This document shows, one piece after another, positions 29,999 through 38,409 of a stretch of DNA of 64,000 nucleotides. The DNA is from Mesorhizobium sp. 113-3-3. GTDB lineage: Bacteria > Pseudomonadota > Alphaproteobacteria > Rhizobiales > Rhizobiaceae. A model generated the notes under the pieces. It was not told where the DNA came from and did not search any database. It was given only the letters and a program-made list of their open reading frames with translations. Within the stretch, counting starts at the first letter, position 1. Each line of letters begins with the position of its first letter. The position numbers and the translations under genes are program-made. The stretch covers positions 6,886,501 through 6,950,500 of the forward strand of contig NZ_AP023243.1 in the NCBI RefSeq assembly GCF_016756495.1, written 5' to 3'.

Positions 29999-30562
29999 TC
30001 AACCGTGCGCCTCCAAGGCCGCGACGAGTTTGGTTGCTTCTTTCCGATGCCGCGCCACATCCGCGCGGGTAGCAGCCCGGTTTAACCGGTAGGTCGGCAT
30101 ATCGCCAGCAATTGCCTTCAGGTCGCGCAGAACGGATGCGATGTGCGGCCATGGAAAATCCGTCGGGTCGCCAATGTCCCGGTCGGCGCCAACAATCATT
30201 TCCAGTTTTGCCACGATACCCACGAGAGACTGAGCCGCGACGTTGGGAATCGCATCCTGAAATCGGAGTGCCTCGGTCATCGCAAACACCTCGGCCTCGC
30301 TAACCACCGCATATTCCGATCCCTCCACCGACGCGGCCACCGAAGTTCGACGCGTTTTCTGTTCTCCATCTGTCAATACCGGAATTCCGGGATTGACCAT
30401 CATTCGCGTCTCCAACCGCTGCTGCACCCGACAAAGGACCAGCGACACATGCCGAGCGCGGCGCCAGTCGGCCCACAGGCTCAAAGCGGGATCACTTGCA
30501 TTCTGGATGGCAGCCGCCCGAGCGATGGGCTCAGAGAACGTGGGTGTGGTCTTTGGCAGCAT
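29999..30562 (-). CDS. Unknown protein divergent from an XRE regulator
   Basis: A 187-residue protein starting MLPKTTPTF, with TAGGAG seven bases upstream. It is mostly helical and charged, with no signal peptide or membrane segment. I recognise no family. It shares a 90-bp intergenic region and a palindromic operator with the XRE gene on the other strand, so the two are probably controlled together. Confidence 0.6.
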   Translation of the reverse strand: MLPKTTPTFSEPIARAAAIQNASDPALSLWADWRRARHVSLVLCRVQQRLETRMMVNPGIPVLTDGEQKTRRTSVAASVEGSEYAVVSEAEVFAMTEALRFQDAIPNVAAQSLVGIVAKLEMIVGADRDIGDPTDFPWPHIASVLRDLKAIAGDMPTYRLNRAATRADVARHRKEATKLVAALEAHG

Positions 30563-30611
30563 CGAACAACTCCTAACCAATTCCGGCACGGTCATTCGAC
30601 CGGTCCGAAAA

Positions 30612-30644
30612 TACATACTATAGTTGATAACCTTAAAGTATGTA
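30612..30644. promoter_or_regulatory. Palindromic operator between divergent genes
   Basis: The 8-bp arms TACATACT and AGTATGTA form a perfect inverted repeat separated by 17 bp. The site lies between the two divergent starts and is AT-rich, as promoters are. The natural ligand is the XRE protein encoded at 30653. Confidence 0.65.
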
Positions 30645-30652
30645 AACGGCGA

Positions 30653-30880
30653 ATGTGGCGCATGGATATGCGTCAACTGGTCGGAAAGAACTTTGCCCGG
30701 CTTCGGAGGGAGAAAGGCCTGACGCAGGAGCAGGTGGAAGCCCGGTCGGGCTACAGCCAGCAATACCTAAGCAGTCTGGAACGTGGTCGACGCAATCCTA
30801 CTGTCATCACTCTTTTCGAACTCTCCCAGGCGTTGGGTGTCAGCCACGTCGAATTAGTAAAGCCGGATGAAGACAGCTAG
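30653..30880 (+). CDS. XRE-family transcriptional regulator
   Basis: A 72-75-residue Cro/C1 helix-turn-helix protein. The core reads NFARLRREKGLTQEQVEARS, then GYSQQYLSSLERGRRNPT. The end LFELSQALGVSHVELVKP is a complete XRE domain with nothing added. Starts at ATG 30653 or 30662 are both possible. It probably binds the palindrome just upstream and represses itself and the divergent gene. Confidence 0.85.
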   Translation: MWRMDMRQLVGKNFARLRREKGLTQEQVEARSGYSQQYLSSLERGRRNPTVITLFELSQALGVSHVELVKPDEDS

Positions 30881-31149
30881 CGCGGTCTAGCGTGTCGGTC
30901 ATGAATCGCCCGCGCCTGGCCGCTCGCGAGCGCGCGCACAAGCAGCGCCGTAGCGAGCGGCACAGCATGCGTCGCTTCCGGCTCATCTTGGTTGGTCGCA
31001 ATGGAGATGTGCGATCCTGAAACCGGCTTGGTGCACGCATTCAGAACAGCGGCTTCACGCCTCATGTAGGTCGTTAGAACTACGATGGCCGACATCCAAA
31101 AGCGGACCTTGCCTGGGAATTGTCCGAGCGTAGCTGCCTATTTTCGGCG

Positions 31150-31178
31150 ACTGGGTTCGAATCCCACTCCCTCCGCCA
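31150..31178 (+). other. tRNA-Ser 3'-end fragment (att site candidate)
   Basis: ACTGGGTTCGAATCCCACT followed by CCCTCCGCCA is the T-arm and acceptor 3' strand of an alphaproteobacterial tRNA-Ser. No 5' part precedes it. Such isolated tRNA ends mark attachment sites of integrated islands. Confidence 0.65.
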
Positions 31179-31291
31179 AGTCAATCCCTGAAACGCTAGA
31201 TAATCATGGGGGTTGGCGATTTTCGGTTAGTGACCAACTAACCAACCTACTAACCACAGATTCTGGTGAAACGAAATTTCGGGGGCAAGCG

Positions 31292-31368
31292 TATGGCTTA
31301 GCTCAGTCTGGTAGAGCAGTAGTTTTGTAAACTATTGATCGGGGCTTCGAGTCCCTCAGGCGGCACCA
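31292..31368 (+). tRNA. Degenerate tRNA-Thr(TGT)-like gene
   Basis: D-arm TAGCTCAGTCTGGTAGAGCA, anticodon arm with loop TTTGTAA (anticodon TGT), and 3' part TTCGAGTCCCTCAGGCGGCACCA are all recognisable. The 3' part fits a normal tRNA-Thr. The 5' acceptor strand (TATGGCT) does not pair with AGGCGGC, and the T stem has a C-C mismatch. Probably a decayed, island-borne copy. Confidence 0.5.
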
Positions 31369-31431
31369 TCCCACCCAACGGTATGCACACCCGAATGTTG
31401 CGACCGGAGTCACAAACCCGACTTTCAATCT

Positions 31432-31878
31432 TTAGATGGACAACGCCACAAACACATTCCCACCCACCATTGAGTTGGCAACGATTTTGGTTCCACCGAC
31501 TGCAAGACCGTTTCGGTCGCCTTTCACTCTTAAGCCGATTGGCTCCAGATCAACCGAAGTGACTTCTGCCTCGCGATCGGATCGGGATGTGACCACCAAT
31601 ACGGGTCTTCCATCTGCTATGACCTGCGTGGTAGTGCCGCCCACATTCACGCGGAATTTCGGATGCCGGGACCTATTGCCTTCGACTACGTAGGACCACA
31701 CCTTGCGTGTGATATCGGTCGGAGCCAAAAGCCATACCGTTGGAAACATGCCGCTTCCGATCAGAAGCGGATGGTGTCCGCTAATCTCAATGACATATTT
31801 CACGCCGTCGAGACGGTTGCCGCAAAAATTCAGCACCCGATAGGGGTGGTAGCCCGTTGGGATTTCCTCGTCTTCCAT
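31432..31878 (-). CDS. Hypothetical protein
   Basis: A 148-residue protein with regular hydrophobic/polar alternation (WSYVVEGNRSRHPKFRVNVG, then RPVLVVTSRSD), suggesting a beta-rich fold. No signal peptide and no recognised family. AAAGGG lies about 12 bases before ATG 31878. It is 24 bp downstream of a small membrane protein gene, probably in one transcript. Confidence 0.5.
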   Translation of the reverse strand: MEDEEIPTGYHPYRVLNFCGNRLDGVKYVIEISGHHPLLIGSGMFPTVWLLAPTDITRKVWSYVVEGNRSRHPKFRVNVGGTTTQVIADGRPVLVVTSRSDREAEVTSVDLEPIGLRVKGDRNGLAVGGTKIVANSMVGGNVFVALSI

Positions 31879-31902
31879 GTCAATGAATGTCCCTTTGGGT
31901 AT

Positions 31903-32253
31903 CTAGATGCCGACTTCCTGATCACTTAGAAGATGATCAGAAATCTTCTTTTTCAGTTTGTTTCGCTGCCTATTTAGGAACCGCCCAATTGCCACAAACA
32001 CCAATATCAAAAATATACCAACTCCAAAACCAATAAAATCACCAAGAGATACTTGAGTTTTGTTCACAAATTTTTGCGCCAACTCAACGATCGACTTCAG
32101 AAATATGCCAATTGAAGCGCCTATCCCTACTTGGGATACATTTATTCCATTTATGATTTGCCATTGTATGGCTGTAAGAGCCCAGAAATTGGCTGCATAC
32201 TGAAGCGTGGGCGTAAATAGCTCGTCTTTGCTGAAGGTCTTCGGCTGATCCAT
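31903..32253 (-). CDS. Small membrane protein
   Basis: About 116 residues from ATG 32253. Two hydrophobic segments (INVSQVGIGASIGIFLKSIV and FIGFGVGIFLILVFVAIG), then a basic tail RQRNKLKKKI. The base composition is clearly more AT-rich than the neighbours, which hints at foreign origin. AGGAGA is about 12 bases upstream. Unknown role. Confidence 0.55.
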   Translation of the reverse strand: MDQPKTFSKDELFTPTLQYAANFWALTAIQWQIINGINVSQVGIGASIGIFLKSIVELAQKFVNKTQVSLGDFIGFGVGIFLILVFVAIGRFLNRQRNKLKKKISDHLLSDQEVGI

Positions 32254-32793
32254 TTGTTCGGCCGATCTCCTATGAGAATGATCCACTCGCATCCTATAAC
32301 ATCGTGGTCAAAATTGACAAAGGAACACGTTGAGAATCACTTGCGGGACGTGCGCGCACGGCAATCACCACATAACACGACTGCTGTCCTACTCAAAGTC
32401 GCGAGTAGACTGTTGCGCGGCACACGCTGGACGGTGTTGAATATTCCGGTTGCGGCAATCTGGTTTCGTCGCTCACGATGTCTTCGTGATCCTGAAAGCG
32501 CATCGAGCCGCTGCTGAAGGTGGCCATTGAGCACGATCATTTCCTTTAGCGGGTGTTCCGCACCAACATATTGCTGCCAATGGGCGTATTGCGGGTTGCG
32601 AATTGTGCATCAACGAATTGCACAACGCCAGTGGAGTAGAATTTACTCCGGCGCTTCCCCGCGCCGGTTGCGTTCATGTCACTATCAAATCGGTGGATTC
32701 GTTGGAAATTCGTCGTCGGTCGCAAAACCTAGCGCCTGTCTGAATGTTTGCTGCCCATCCGCGAATTGGCGCGGTGAGGCAACTCGTCACCCT
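32254..32793. other. Intergenic stretch, nothing recognised
   Basis: About 540 bp with only short overlapping frames on both strands. No ribosome sites, repeats or RNA-like structures stood out. Confidence 0.4.
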
Positions 32794-33144
32794 CTAGTTG
32801 CAGCCGTAAGGTCCACAAGAACCACTAACTGCATTGCCGTCTGAATCAGAGCCGGAATAAAACGTTGAGTTGCCGATCCGCTGCTGCTGCATATGCCAGG
32901 TGTTCCCGTCCGCAGCAGTTCCATCAGTAATAGTGGTGTTGCCAAACGTGTTGCTGTTCTGTGACCAAGTTGACCCCGTATTGGCATTGTAGCCTGTCAT
33001 GTTGGTCGTGTTGCCGAAGTGCTGCACGTTGTACGAATTTCCGTTGTCATCGGTGCATGTCTTAAATGCGTCGCTTCCAAAACACGCCGCTTGCGCGGAA
33101 ACAGGAGCTAATAACAGACCGATTACGATTACCAAACTTTTCAT
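32794..33144 (-). CDS. Small secreted Asn/Gly/Thr-rich protein
   Basis: A 116-residue protein with a signal peptide (MKSLVIVIGLLLAPVSAQA, cleaved before ACFGS). The mature part repeats short units such as FGNTTNMTG, FGNTTITDG and IGNSTFYSG, each starting with G-N. The pattern suggests a small beta-solenoid or adhesive surface protein. Cysteines at both ends (CFGS, SGSCGPYGC) could form disulfides. Confidence 0.7.
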   Translation of the reverse strand: MKSLVIVIGLLLAPVSAQAACFGSDAFKTCTDDNGNSYNVQHFGNTTNMTGYNANTGSTWSQNSNTFGNTTITDGTAADGNTWHMQQQRIGNSTFYSGSDSDGNAVSGSCGPYGCN

Positions 33145-33360
33145 TTCACCCTCCCAATTAGTGGACCATCATATATCGTACGGGTGCTTCATAGAAGCGT
33201 CCACAGTGATATATATACGGCGCAACGCCCCAAGGGCGGAGAACCCCTCCGCCGAAATCGTTGAATTCTAGGCGCTTTCCATCGCCACTAACCGAATCCA
33301 CTAACCGCTCGACGCTAACTCGTCGTATCGCGCCGGTTTGAATGTTTGCTGCGCTATAAA

Positions 33361-34002
33361 CTACGCGATGTCCCCGCCCAGAATGCTTCCACCACCATTG
33401 AAGGTCGGAGGTGATTGGAAATTGACGAGCCCGCGAGATTCTTCAGGGTCAAACCCAGCGCGGCGGATCGCCGCAAAGATGCGTGCTTCTACCCAATCAG
33501 CTCCTTCCTGTAGCAAGTCGAGTGAGTTTCTACCCACGAAAGGTCCGCCTCGCATTAGCAGTACCAGCTTGGCGTCGTCACCAGCCAATGCCAGTAACGA
33601 CAGCCCGCCATCTCGAAATGTTCCATCAGGCTTTATCCACGTTTCATAGGCGCGCCACTGGTATTCGTGGATAATGTTGTCGCGCTCCTGCCGGAGAAAT
33701 TCCCAAAATATTGAATGGTCATCTTTATTGTCTTTTATGGCTTTCCACTCGACTGCAATTTCATGCCGAAGTTCTGGAGATAGACATGACTTAGCATCGA
33801 CTTGAAACAAGTCTATTGCGGTCCTTAGGAGAGCGCAGGTCCCGATCCATATGACCTTCCACTCAGACAATAGAAACGTGGCCTGTGTGATCTGGTCTCC
33901 GAGGTGATGGATGCCACTGCGGCCATCGGAGAGTGCCCGGTAAGACGAGAGGAAAAACTTCACGGGGATATAGTGGTTCGTATAGTGCGACGGGACCGTC
34001 AT
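33361..34002 (-). CDS. Hypothetical cytosolic protein
   Basis: A 213-residue protein with many Trp and charged residues (FWEFLRQERDNIIHEYQW). The HEY segment after a helix resembles HEPN-type or abortive-infection folds only loosely, and I do not claim it. No signal peptide. It stands alone, divergent from the nuclease-module copy B. Confidence 0.55.
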   Translation of the reverse strand: MTVPSHYTNHYIPVKFFLSSYRALSDGRSGIHHLGDQITQATFLLSEWKVIWIGTCALLRTAIDLFQVDAKSCLSPELRHEIAVEWKAIKDNKDDHSIFWEFLRQERDNIIHEYQWRAYETWIKPDGTFRDGGLSLLALAGDDAKLVLLMRGGPFVGRNSLDLLQEGADWVEARIFAAIRRAGFDPEESRGLVNFQSPPTFNGGGSILGGDIA

Positions 34003-34159
34003 GTTTTCCAGAACTCCTTACCGCTAGAGCAGCCCGCCGAATGTGCATCAACACGATGCAGATCGCCAGTGGCGGAAGAACCGTTCGTCGTTCGTCGGGC
34101 AGATTCGACAATGAAATACAAAGGGTGCATGATCTATCTTGGTATCGGGGGATACTTTT

Positions 34160-34498
34160 ATGCACTGGCGTTTGTTTTCGATCGCCGTAATTGCGGTGCT
34201 AATTTCGGGCTGCGCTGCCGATTATATAAACAACTATGACACGGTTACGCTCGCTGCCGGCGATGCAAACCGGACGAACTCGCTCCTGCAAACCGTCGAT
34301 CCTTTCAATCCCAACAGCAACAACACGCACATCGAGGGTGACGGCCAACGCACCGCCGCCGTGATCCAGCAGTACAAATCGCCGGCTTCTGCCGGTGGCG
34401 GCTACTCTGGCAACTGCCCGACCGATAACAGCATGGCGGCGGACGGCTCCCATTGTGGAAAGCGGTCCGCTGAAAGCCGTCCAGGCGGTGCGATGTGA
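34160..34498 (+). CDS. Small lipoprotein, nuclease-module copy B
   Basis: A 112-residue paralogue of the lipoprotein at 25298. Lipobox ISGC is followed by AADYINNYDTVTLAAGDANR. The shared core QTVDPFNPN and NTHIEGDGQRTA is nearly identical, and the C-terminal part differs. Its stop codon overlaps the GTG start of the nuclease gene. This is the undisturbed version of the module. Confidence 0.8.
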   Translation: MHWRLFSIAVIAVLISGCAADYINNYDTVTLAAGDANRTNSLLQTVDPFNPNSNNTHIEGDGQRTAAVIQQYKSPASAGGGYSGNCPTDNSMAADGSHCGKRSAESRPGGAM

Positions 34499-35352
34499 TT
34501 GGCATAGACAGATCGCGCTACGACAATCGCTCTGACCAATGGCGGAAGCGCATCGGTGCGAAGCGCTCACGCGCTAGGCGATGGGCAAGCGTGCCGCTTC
34601 GCCTCGTGCTGGTGACGGTAGCCGCGGCTTCTGTCTTGGCAACGCAATTCGTCATGCACCACAGCGGCACATTATCGGAAATCAATCTGCAATACCTTAT
34701 CAAGCCAAGGCCAGTAGACATTTCCGGCGTGGCGTCAGTTATCGACGGCGATACCATCGAGATCCACGGGCAGCGCGTCCGCTTCAACGGGATCGACGCA
34801 CCGGAGAGCCGCCAATATTGTGACGACGCAAAGGGTTTCGAATATCCCTGCGGCCGACGTTCCGCAGAAGCGCTGGACGGCTTCCTAGCAGCATCTAAGC
34901 CGGTCCAGTGCGCATTCATCACGTGGGATCGCTACGGGCGCTTCGTTGGCGACTGCATGCGAGCTGATGGCGCCAGCGTGGCCGCATGGATGGTCGAACA
35001 CGGTCAAGCGCTTGATTGGCCCAAATACAGCAATGGCGCATATGCTGCGCTACAGGCGAAAGCCGAGGCGTCAAAGGTTGGTTTGTGGGTAGGATCGTTT
35101 CAGGCCCCATGGGACTGGCGAGCGCAGCATAGCGACGACGCACAAACGCCAACTGCACCGCTTTTGGCAACCGGCAACGGCAATGCTGCCTGCAACATCA
35201 AAGGCAATATCTCGGCAGACGGCGAGCGCATTTATCATCTGCCCGGACAGAAGTTTTACAGCGTTACGAAAATCACCGAAGCCAAGGGCGAAAGGTGGTT
35301 CTGCTCGGAAGCGGAAGCCGTCGCGGCCGGTTGGCGACGGTCAAAGCGGTAA
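34495..35352 (+). CDS. Anchored thermonuclease with sunset domain, copy B
   Basis: A staphylococcal-nuclease-fold protein paralogous to the one at 27181. A membrane helix (LRLVLVTVAAASVLATQFVM) is followed by VASVIDGDTIEIHGQRVRF, NGIDAPES and WDRYGRFVGDC. The C-terminus differs from copy A: CNIKGNISADGERIYHLPGQ with WFCSEAEAVAAGWRRSKR is a sunset domain, often found on secreted proteins. It starts at GTG 34495, overlapping the lipoprotein stop codon. Probably an envelope-facing nuclease. Confidence 0.88.
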   Translation: MIGIDRSRYDNRSDQWRKRIGAKRSRARRWASVPLRLVLVTVAAASVLATQFVMHHSGTLSEINLQYLIKPRPVDISGVASVIDGDTIEIHGQRVRFNGIDAPESRQYCDDAKGFEYPCGRRSAEALDGFLAASKPVQCAFITWDRYGRFVGDCMRADGASVAAWMVEHGQALDWPKYSNGAYAALQAKAEASKVGLWVGSFQAPWDWRAQHSDDAQTPTAPLLATGNGNAACNIKGNISADGERIYHLPGQKFYSVTKITEAKGERWFCSEAEAVAAGWRRSKR

Positions 35353-35373
35353 AAGATGCAGTCGGGGGAACCA

Positions 35374-35985
35374 ATGGGTGGCGTAGAGGTCGCGTTTCTG
35401 GAGGCGATTGCGGCAGTTGTCCCGGCCGCCTTGGTATACTTTAGCGGCTGGGCATATCTATCATCATATGTGGGCGTGTTTGGCATTGACGCAACTCAGC
35501 TCGAAATCGGCGTCCCTACCGTGCTGGTGTACGCGTTCCGCCCCCTCCAATCTTGGACGCTAATTATCTTTGCTGTCATTGTGATGGCCACAGCTGCGAT
35601 CGTTTATAAGTTCGGCGTGCGGAACCAACTATTCTGGTGGTCGTACATCGTCGGCATTCCAGTTGTCGCGCTTTTCGTAATTTCTTATGCTGCCAAAAAT
35701 TCGGCTAACGAACTGGCTGAAAATGTCTGGCGTGGGCACAAGATTCAGGCGTTCGCAAACGTAACTTCTAGCGGCCCAACGGCTGATGAATACAAGCTAT
35801 GCCAACATGATTTGCGAATGCACCAGATCATTGGATTGCCAAATCGTCTTTTCCTGCTTTGCAGAAGCGCGCAAACGCCGTGCGATCGCGGAGTAATGTA
35901 CGTCGTCAATGACGACGGTCGTATAGTATACACTGCCAACGAAATTCGGAGGGACGTCAATGGGCGCCAAATTTGCTATAATTAG
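35374..35985 (+). CDS. Membrane protein of unknown function
   Basis: About 203 residues with three or four N-terminal membrane helices (FLEAIAAVVPAALVYFSGWA, TLIIFAVIVMATAAIVY, YIVGIPVVALFVISYAA). A C-terminal soluble domain with three cysteines follows. ATG 35374 has GGGGGAACC ahead; an ATG at 35356 is an alternative. It lies about 20 bp behind the nuclease gene and overlaps the next gene by 26 bases, so all four genes look like one operon. Confidence 0.6.
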   Translation: MGGVEVAFLEAIAAVVPAALVYFSGWAYLSSYVGVFGIDATQLEIGVPTVLVYAFRPLQSWTLIIFAVIVMATAAIVYKFGVRNQLFWWSYIVGIPVVALFVISYAAKNSANELAENVWRGHKIQAFANVTSSGPTADEYKLCQHDLRMHQIIGLPNRLFLLCRSAQTPCDRGVMYVVNDDGRIVYTANEIRRDVNGRQICYN

Positions 35986-36514
35986 CTCCATTCTTGTCAT
36001 ACTATCATCGCAATTGGTGATGGCCGAAGAACCCGTGCAGGTTGCCAAAAAGAAAGTCACAAAGATTGTCGCCGGAGACGGCCCATTTGAAATAGTCAAT
36101 GATGCAACTCTCTTCGGCTACGTGACCGAAGTCAAAGGGTCTAATGCTACTTTCCTGCCTTGTTACGGCAAGAAATTTGACGTGGATATCAGCAAGCTTC
36201 AGAGAACTAAGCACGACTGCAGCGTGGCGCCCCCGCCCGATCAGACGCCGTTCGGCGTCAACTGCCAAATCGCCGACGAAACTTGGGGGATGTTTGCACC
36301 GATATTGGCCGGCGAAAAGGTCGTTCCCGTCGGGTCGACATATGAGGCTGGCAAGGACGACGTGCAGTTGTCGGACCAAGTCATGGCTGCGATAGGCGGG
36401 GTGACGCAAATCCGAAATTGCAACCAATCAATCGTCGGTACCGACAAGGACGGTGTGGCAGTGATTCAGATATTTCTCACGCCGGACAAACTCAACGTAC
36501 CCGACGCCAAGTAG
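35960..36514 (+). CDS. Secreted protein of unknown function
   Basis: A 184-residue protein with an N-terminal signal (IISSILVILSSQLVMA, cleavage before EEPV). GGAGGG precedes ATG 35960. The mature protein has four cysteines (FLPCYGK, HDCSVAP, VNCQIAD, IRNCNQS), suggesting periplasmic disulfides. It is the last gene of the lipoprotein-nuclease operon. No family recognised. Confidence 0.6.
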   Translation: MGAKFAIISSILVILSSQLVMAEEPVQVAKKKVTKIVAGDGPFEIVNDATLFGYVTEVKGSNATFLPCYGKKFDVDISKLQRTKHDCSVAPPPDQTPFGVNCQIADETWGMFAPILAGEKVVPVGSTYEAGKDDVQLSDQVMAAIGGVTQIRNCNQSIVGTDKDGVAVIQIFLTPDKLNVPDAK

Positions 36515-36748
36515 TCCGAAATCACCCCTGCCAATACCCCTAGCCGCAACCGCCTTGGCTGCGGGGGTCGTTGAGCGTTTGCATCCATTGGGAATTCGTC
36601 CGCCGCTCGCCGGGTAAGCGTCTGTTCGGGTATCTGCTGCTCGTGACCCTGCCTTTCCCTTTGGCGGACAACACCTCCGCCACAGGCATTGATTTCTAAT
36701 CCCTTCCCAGAGCAACCAACCTTTTCCGCTAACCATCTGGCCTTTTTG

Positions 36749-37246
36749 TCATTGGAGTTGGACCAGCCTCATAGTGTCTTCGCCGTGCAGCTCTGCTAGG
36801 CTGCGCCCGGCAATGCGCGGTCTACAAAACTGTTGTCCGCAGGCCGAGCCAGCCGGTTCGAGACGATCCGGGATGCGCATAAGGCTTCGCTTCCAAGCTT
36901 CGCCGAATTCATCGTCTTTCATGCCGAAGAGCAACGCCGTGGACAGGCGAAACTGCCGAATGGTCAAATGTGGAAGTTTCGAACGATACCAAGAGATCAC
37001 CGCAAACACGTCTTTGTCGCAAAGTTCGAGAGTGCCGCGAATGTCGTCATAATGGGATTGGTCGCTGTAACTGCCGTGCATTCCAAGCTTTCCGGCTACG
37101 GGTGCGATCATGTGGTTAGTGCGTTCGTAAATGCACCTAATGCGCCCACTCTCTAGCTCAACGATGCAGTCCATTGGGATCACGTGAGCCGATATGGTGT
37201 TGGGGAACGATTTGGTTCCGATGTTCATTGTTGTTGCCCTACTCAT
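36749..37246 (-). CDS. Hypothetical protein
   Basis: About 165 residues from MSRATTMNIG. The start at 37246 overlaps the stop codon of the small gene before it, so they are coupled. It contains ELCDKDVFAVISWYRSKLPH and several Cys/His residues but no motif I can name. Confidence 0.5.
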   Translation of the reverse strand: MSRATTMNIGTKSFPNTISAHVIPMDCIVELESGRIRCIYERTNHMIAPVAGKLGMHGSYSDQSHYDDIRGTLELCDKDVFAVISWYRSKLPHLTIRQFRLSTALLFGMKDDEFGEAWKRSLMRIPDRLEPAGSACGQQFCRPRIAGRSLAELHGEDTMRLVQLQ

Positions 37247-37445
37247 CAAAATCGACGGCTGCAATGATTGGACTATCGCCTTCAAAATCGCCGAAGACGA
37301 TTGCCAACCTCCCATTTGTAAAAGGTTCGCTTCCGGCTAAATTGCGCTGCTCACGGGTGCTCAGATTTTGAAGCTTGATCACCTTTCCGTCCAAGCATTC
37401 GGCTTCGATCTTTGCGTTGTTGAAATAGGCTATGCGCATCGTCAT
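37239..37445 (-). CDS. Small hypothetical protein
   Basis: A 68-residue protein (MTMRIAYFNNAKIEAECLDG). AAGGAAAC lies just ahead of ATG 37445. It is short and beta-rich in character, without known family. It is third in a run of four small minus-strand genes. Confidence 0.5.
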   Translation of the reverse strand: MTMRIAYFNNAKIEAECLDGKVIKLQNLSTREQRNLAGSEPFTNGRLAIVFGDFEGDSPIIAAVDFDE

Positions 37446-37460
37446 GTTTCCTTGTGCGGG

Positions 37461-37688
37461 TTAAATCGAATACCGAGTGACGCTGTAACGCCGGTTCCTA
37501 GACCATCGTGCAATGTCGTCGGTCCTGATCACCAACATTTTCCCGTATCGGATCGGGATCGGAAACGAATTGAACGACTGCATGTAATAGAGCCTGCTCA
37601 TGTCCCATTCGAAGATGGATGCCGCAAAGGTTTCATCAACGAATTCGCAGGACGGGATTGCCATCGTCTCATTTTGCGTTGCTGCCAT
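37461..37688 (-). CDS. Small hypothetical protein
   Basis: 75 residues, rich in aromatic and Ser/Met residues (FAASIFEWDMSRLYYMQSFN). No strong ribosome site is seen. It sits between two genes of the same small cluster. Confidence 0.4.
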   Translation of the reverse strand: MAATQNETMAIPSCEFVDETFAASIFEWDMSRLYYMQSFNSFPIPIRYGKMLVIRTDDIARWSRNRRYSVTRYSI

Positions 37689-37694
37689 GGTTGC

Positions 37695-37955
37695 CTAGCC
37701 ATTGATCATCCGACGATAGACTTCGGACGCTTCTTCATCCGATACATTTTTGGGAAGCGTAGTTGTCTGCTTGTCGTCGCTGGCGTCCTTGTGAATGGCA
37801 TCCAAATTCCGGGCCTTTTCGATCGATGTCATGAGTTGGCGCAATTCCGCTGAATTGATCTCACCTTGGGAATACGCTTCGATCGGATCGCCGTTTGGGA
37901 TCATGGCCGGTATGCCACCCATAGGAACGAGCATCTTGACCAGCACTGAGAGCAA
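37695..37955 (-). CDS. Small hypothetical protein
   Basis: An 86-residue frame starting at TTG 37955, with TAGGAAGAA about 15 bases upstream. The C-terminal half (EINSAELRQLMTSIEKARNL) is helical and charged and ends EEASEVYRRMING. It heads the small minus-strand cluster at 36749-37955. Confidence 0.4.
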   Translation of the reverse strand: MLSVLVKMLVPMGGIPAMIPNGDPIEAYSQGEINSAELRQLMTSIEKARNLDAIHKDASDDKQTTTLPKNVSDEEASEVYRRMING

Positions 37956-38136
37956 TTGCGCAATCGGGTTCTTCCTATTCGGAAAACCAATTGGCCAGAA
38001 CGGACAGCGCGCATGGTGATTATCCTGCCCCTAGATGCGATAAAGACGGCTGCGATCAGCACAACGCGCCCTCATCTGCCAGCCAATTTTGAGGTCAGAC
38101 TTGTCCTGCCTCGTCCAAGCCGCTGAAGAGGTTTCC

Positions 38137-38331
38137 ATGATTGGCAGAAATGAGAGCAGGAGGACGAAATTGGATCGGCTGGCTTCCTCAATACCAAAGC
38201 ATGAGTTCGAGTTTTTGATGAAACTAGGCAAAATGACACGACTGGAAACGTTGGAACTGATCGAAAAGCATGACGGCGACCGAACTGACATTTATGCCGA
38301 TCTGGCGCGCAATACCGCTCGCCGAAGGTAA
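38137..38331 (+). CDS. Small hypothetical protein
   Basis: A 64-residue basic protein (MIGRNESRRTKLDRLASSIP). The start ATG 38137 has AAGAGG six bases ahead. The middle helix EFEFLMKLGKMTRLETLELI may carry a short DNA-binding fold, but there is no clear family. Confidence 0.5.
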   Translation: MIGRNESRRTKLDRLASSIPKHEFEFLMKLGKMTRLETLELIEKHDGDRTDIYADLARNTARRR

Positions 38332-38409
38332 AGTTGAACAAACAACAATACCCTGCATCAAAGGCGACCGGACGAATATCCAGACCGTGCCATCGACTGC
38401 CAGGAGGCG

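Noticed and set aside
30885..31095. 72-codon minus-strand frame with protein-like residues
   Set aside because: It has no ribosome site, no family and lies next to the att-like tRNA fragment. Could be real but not supported.
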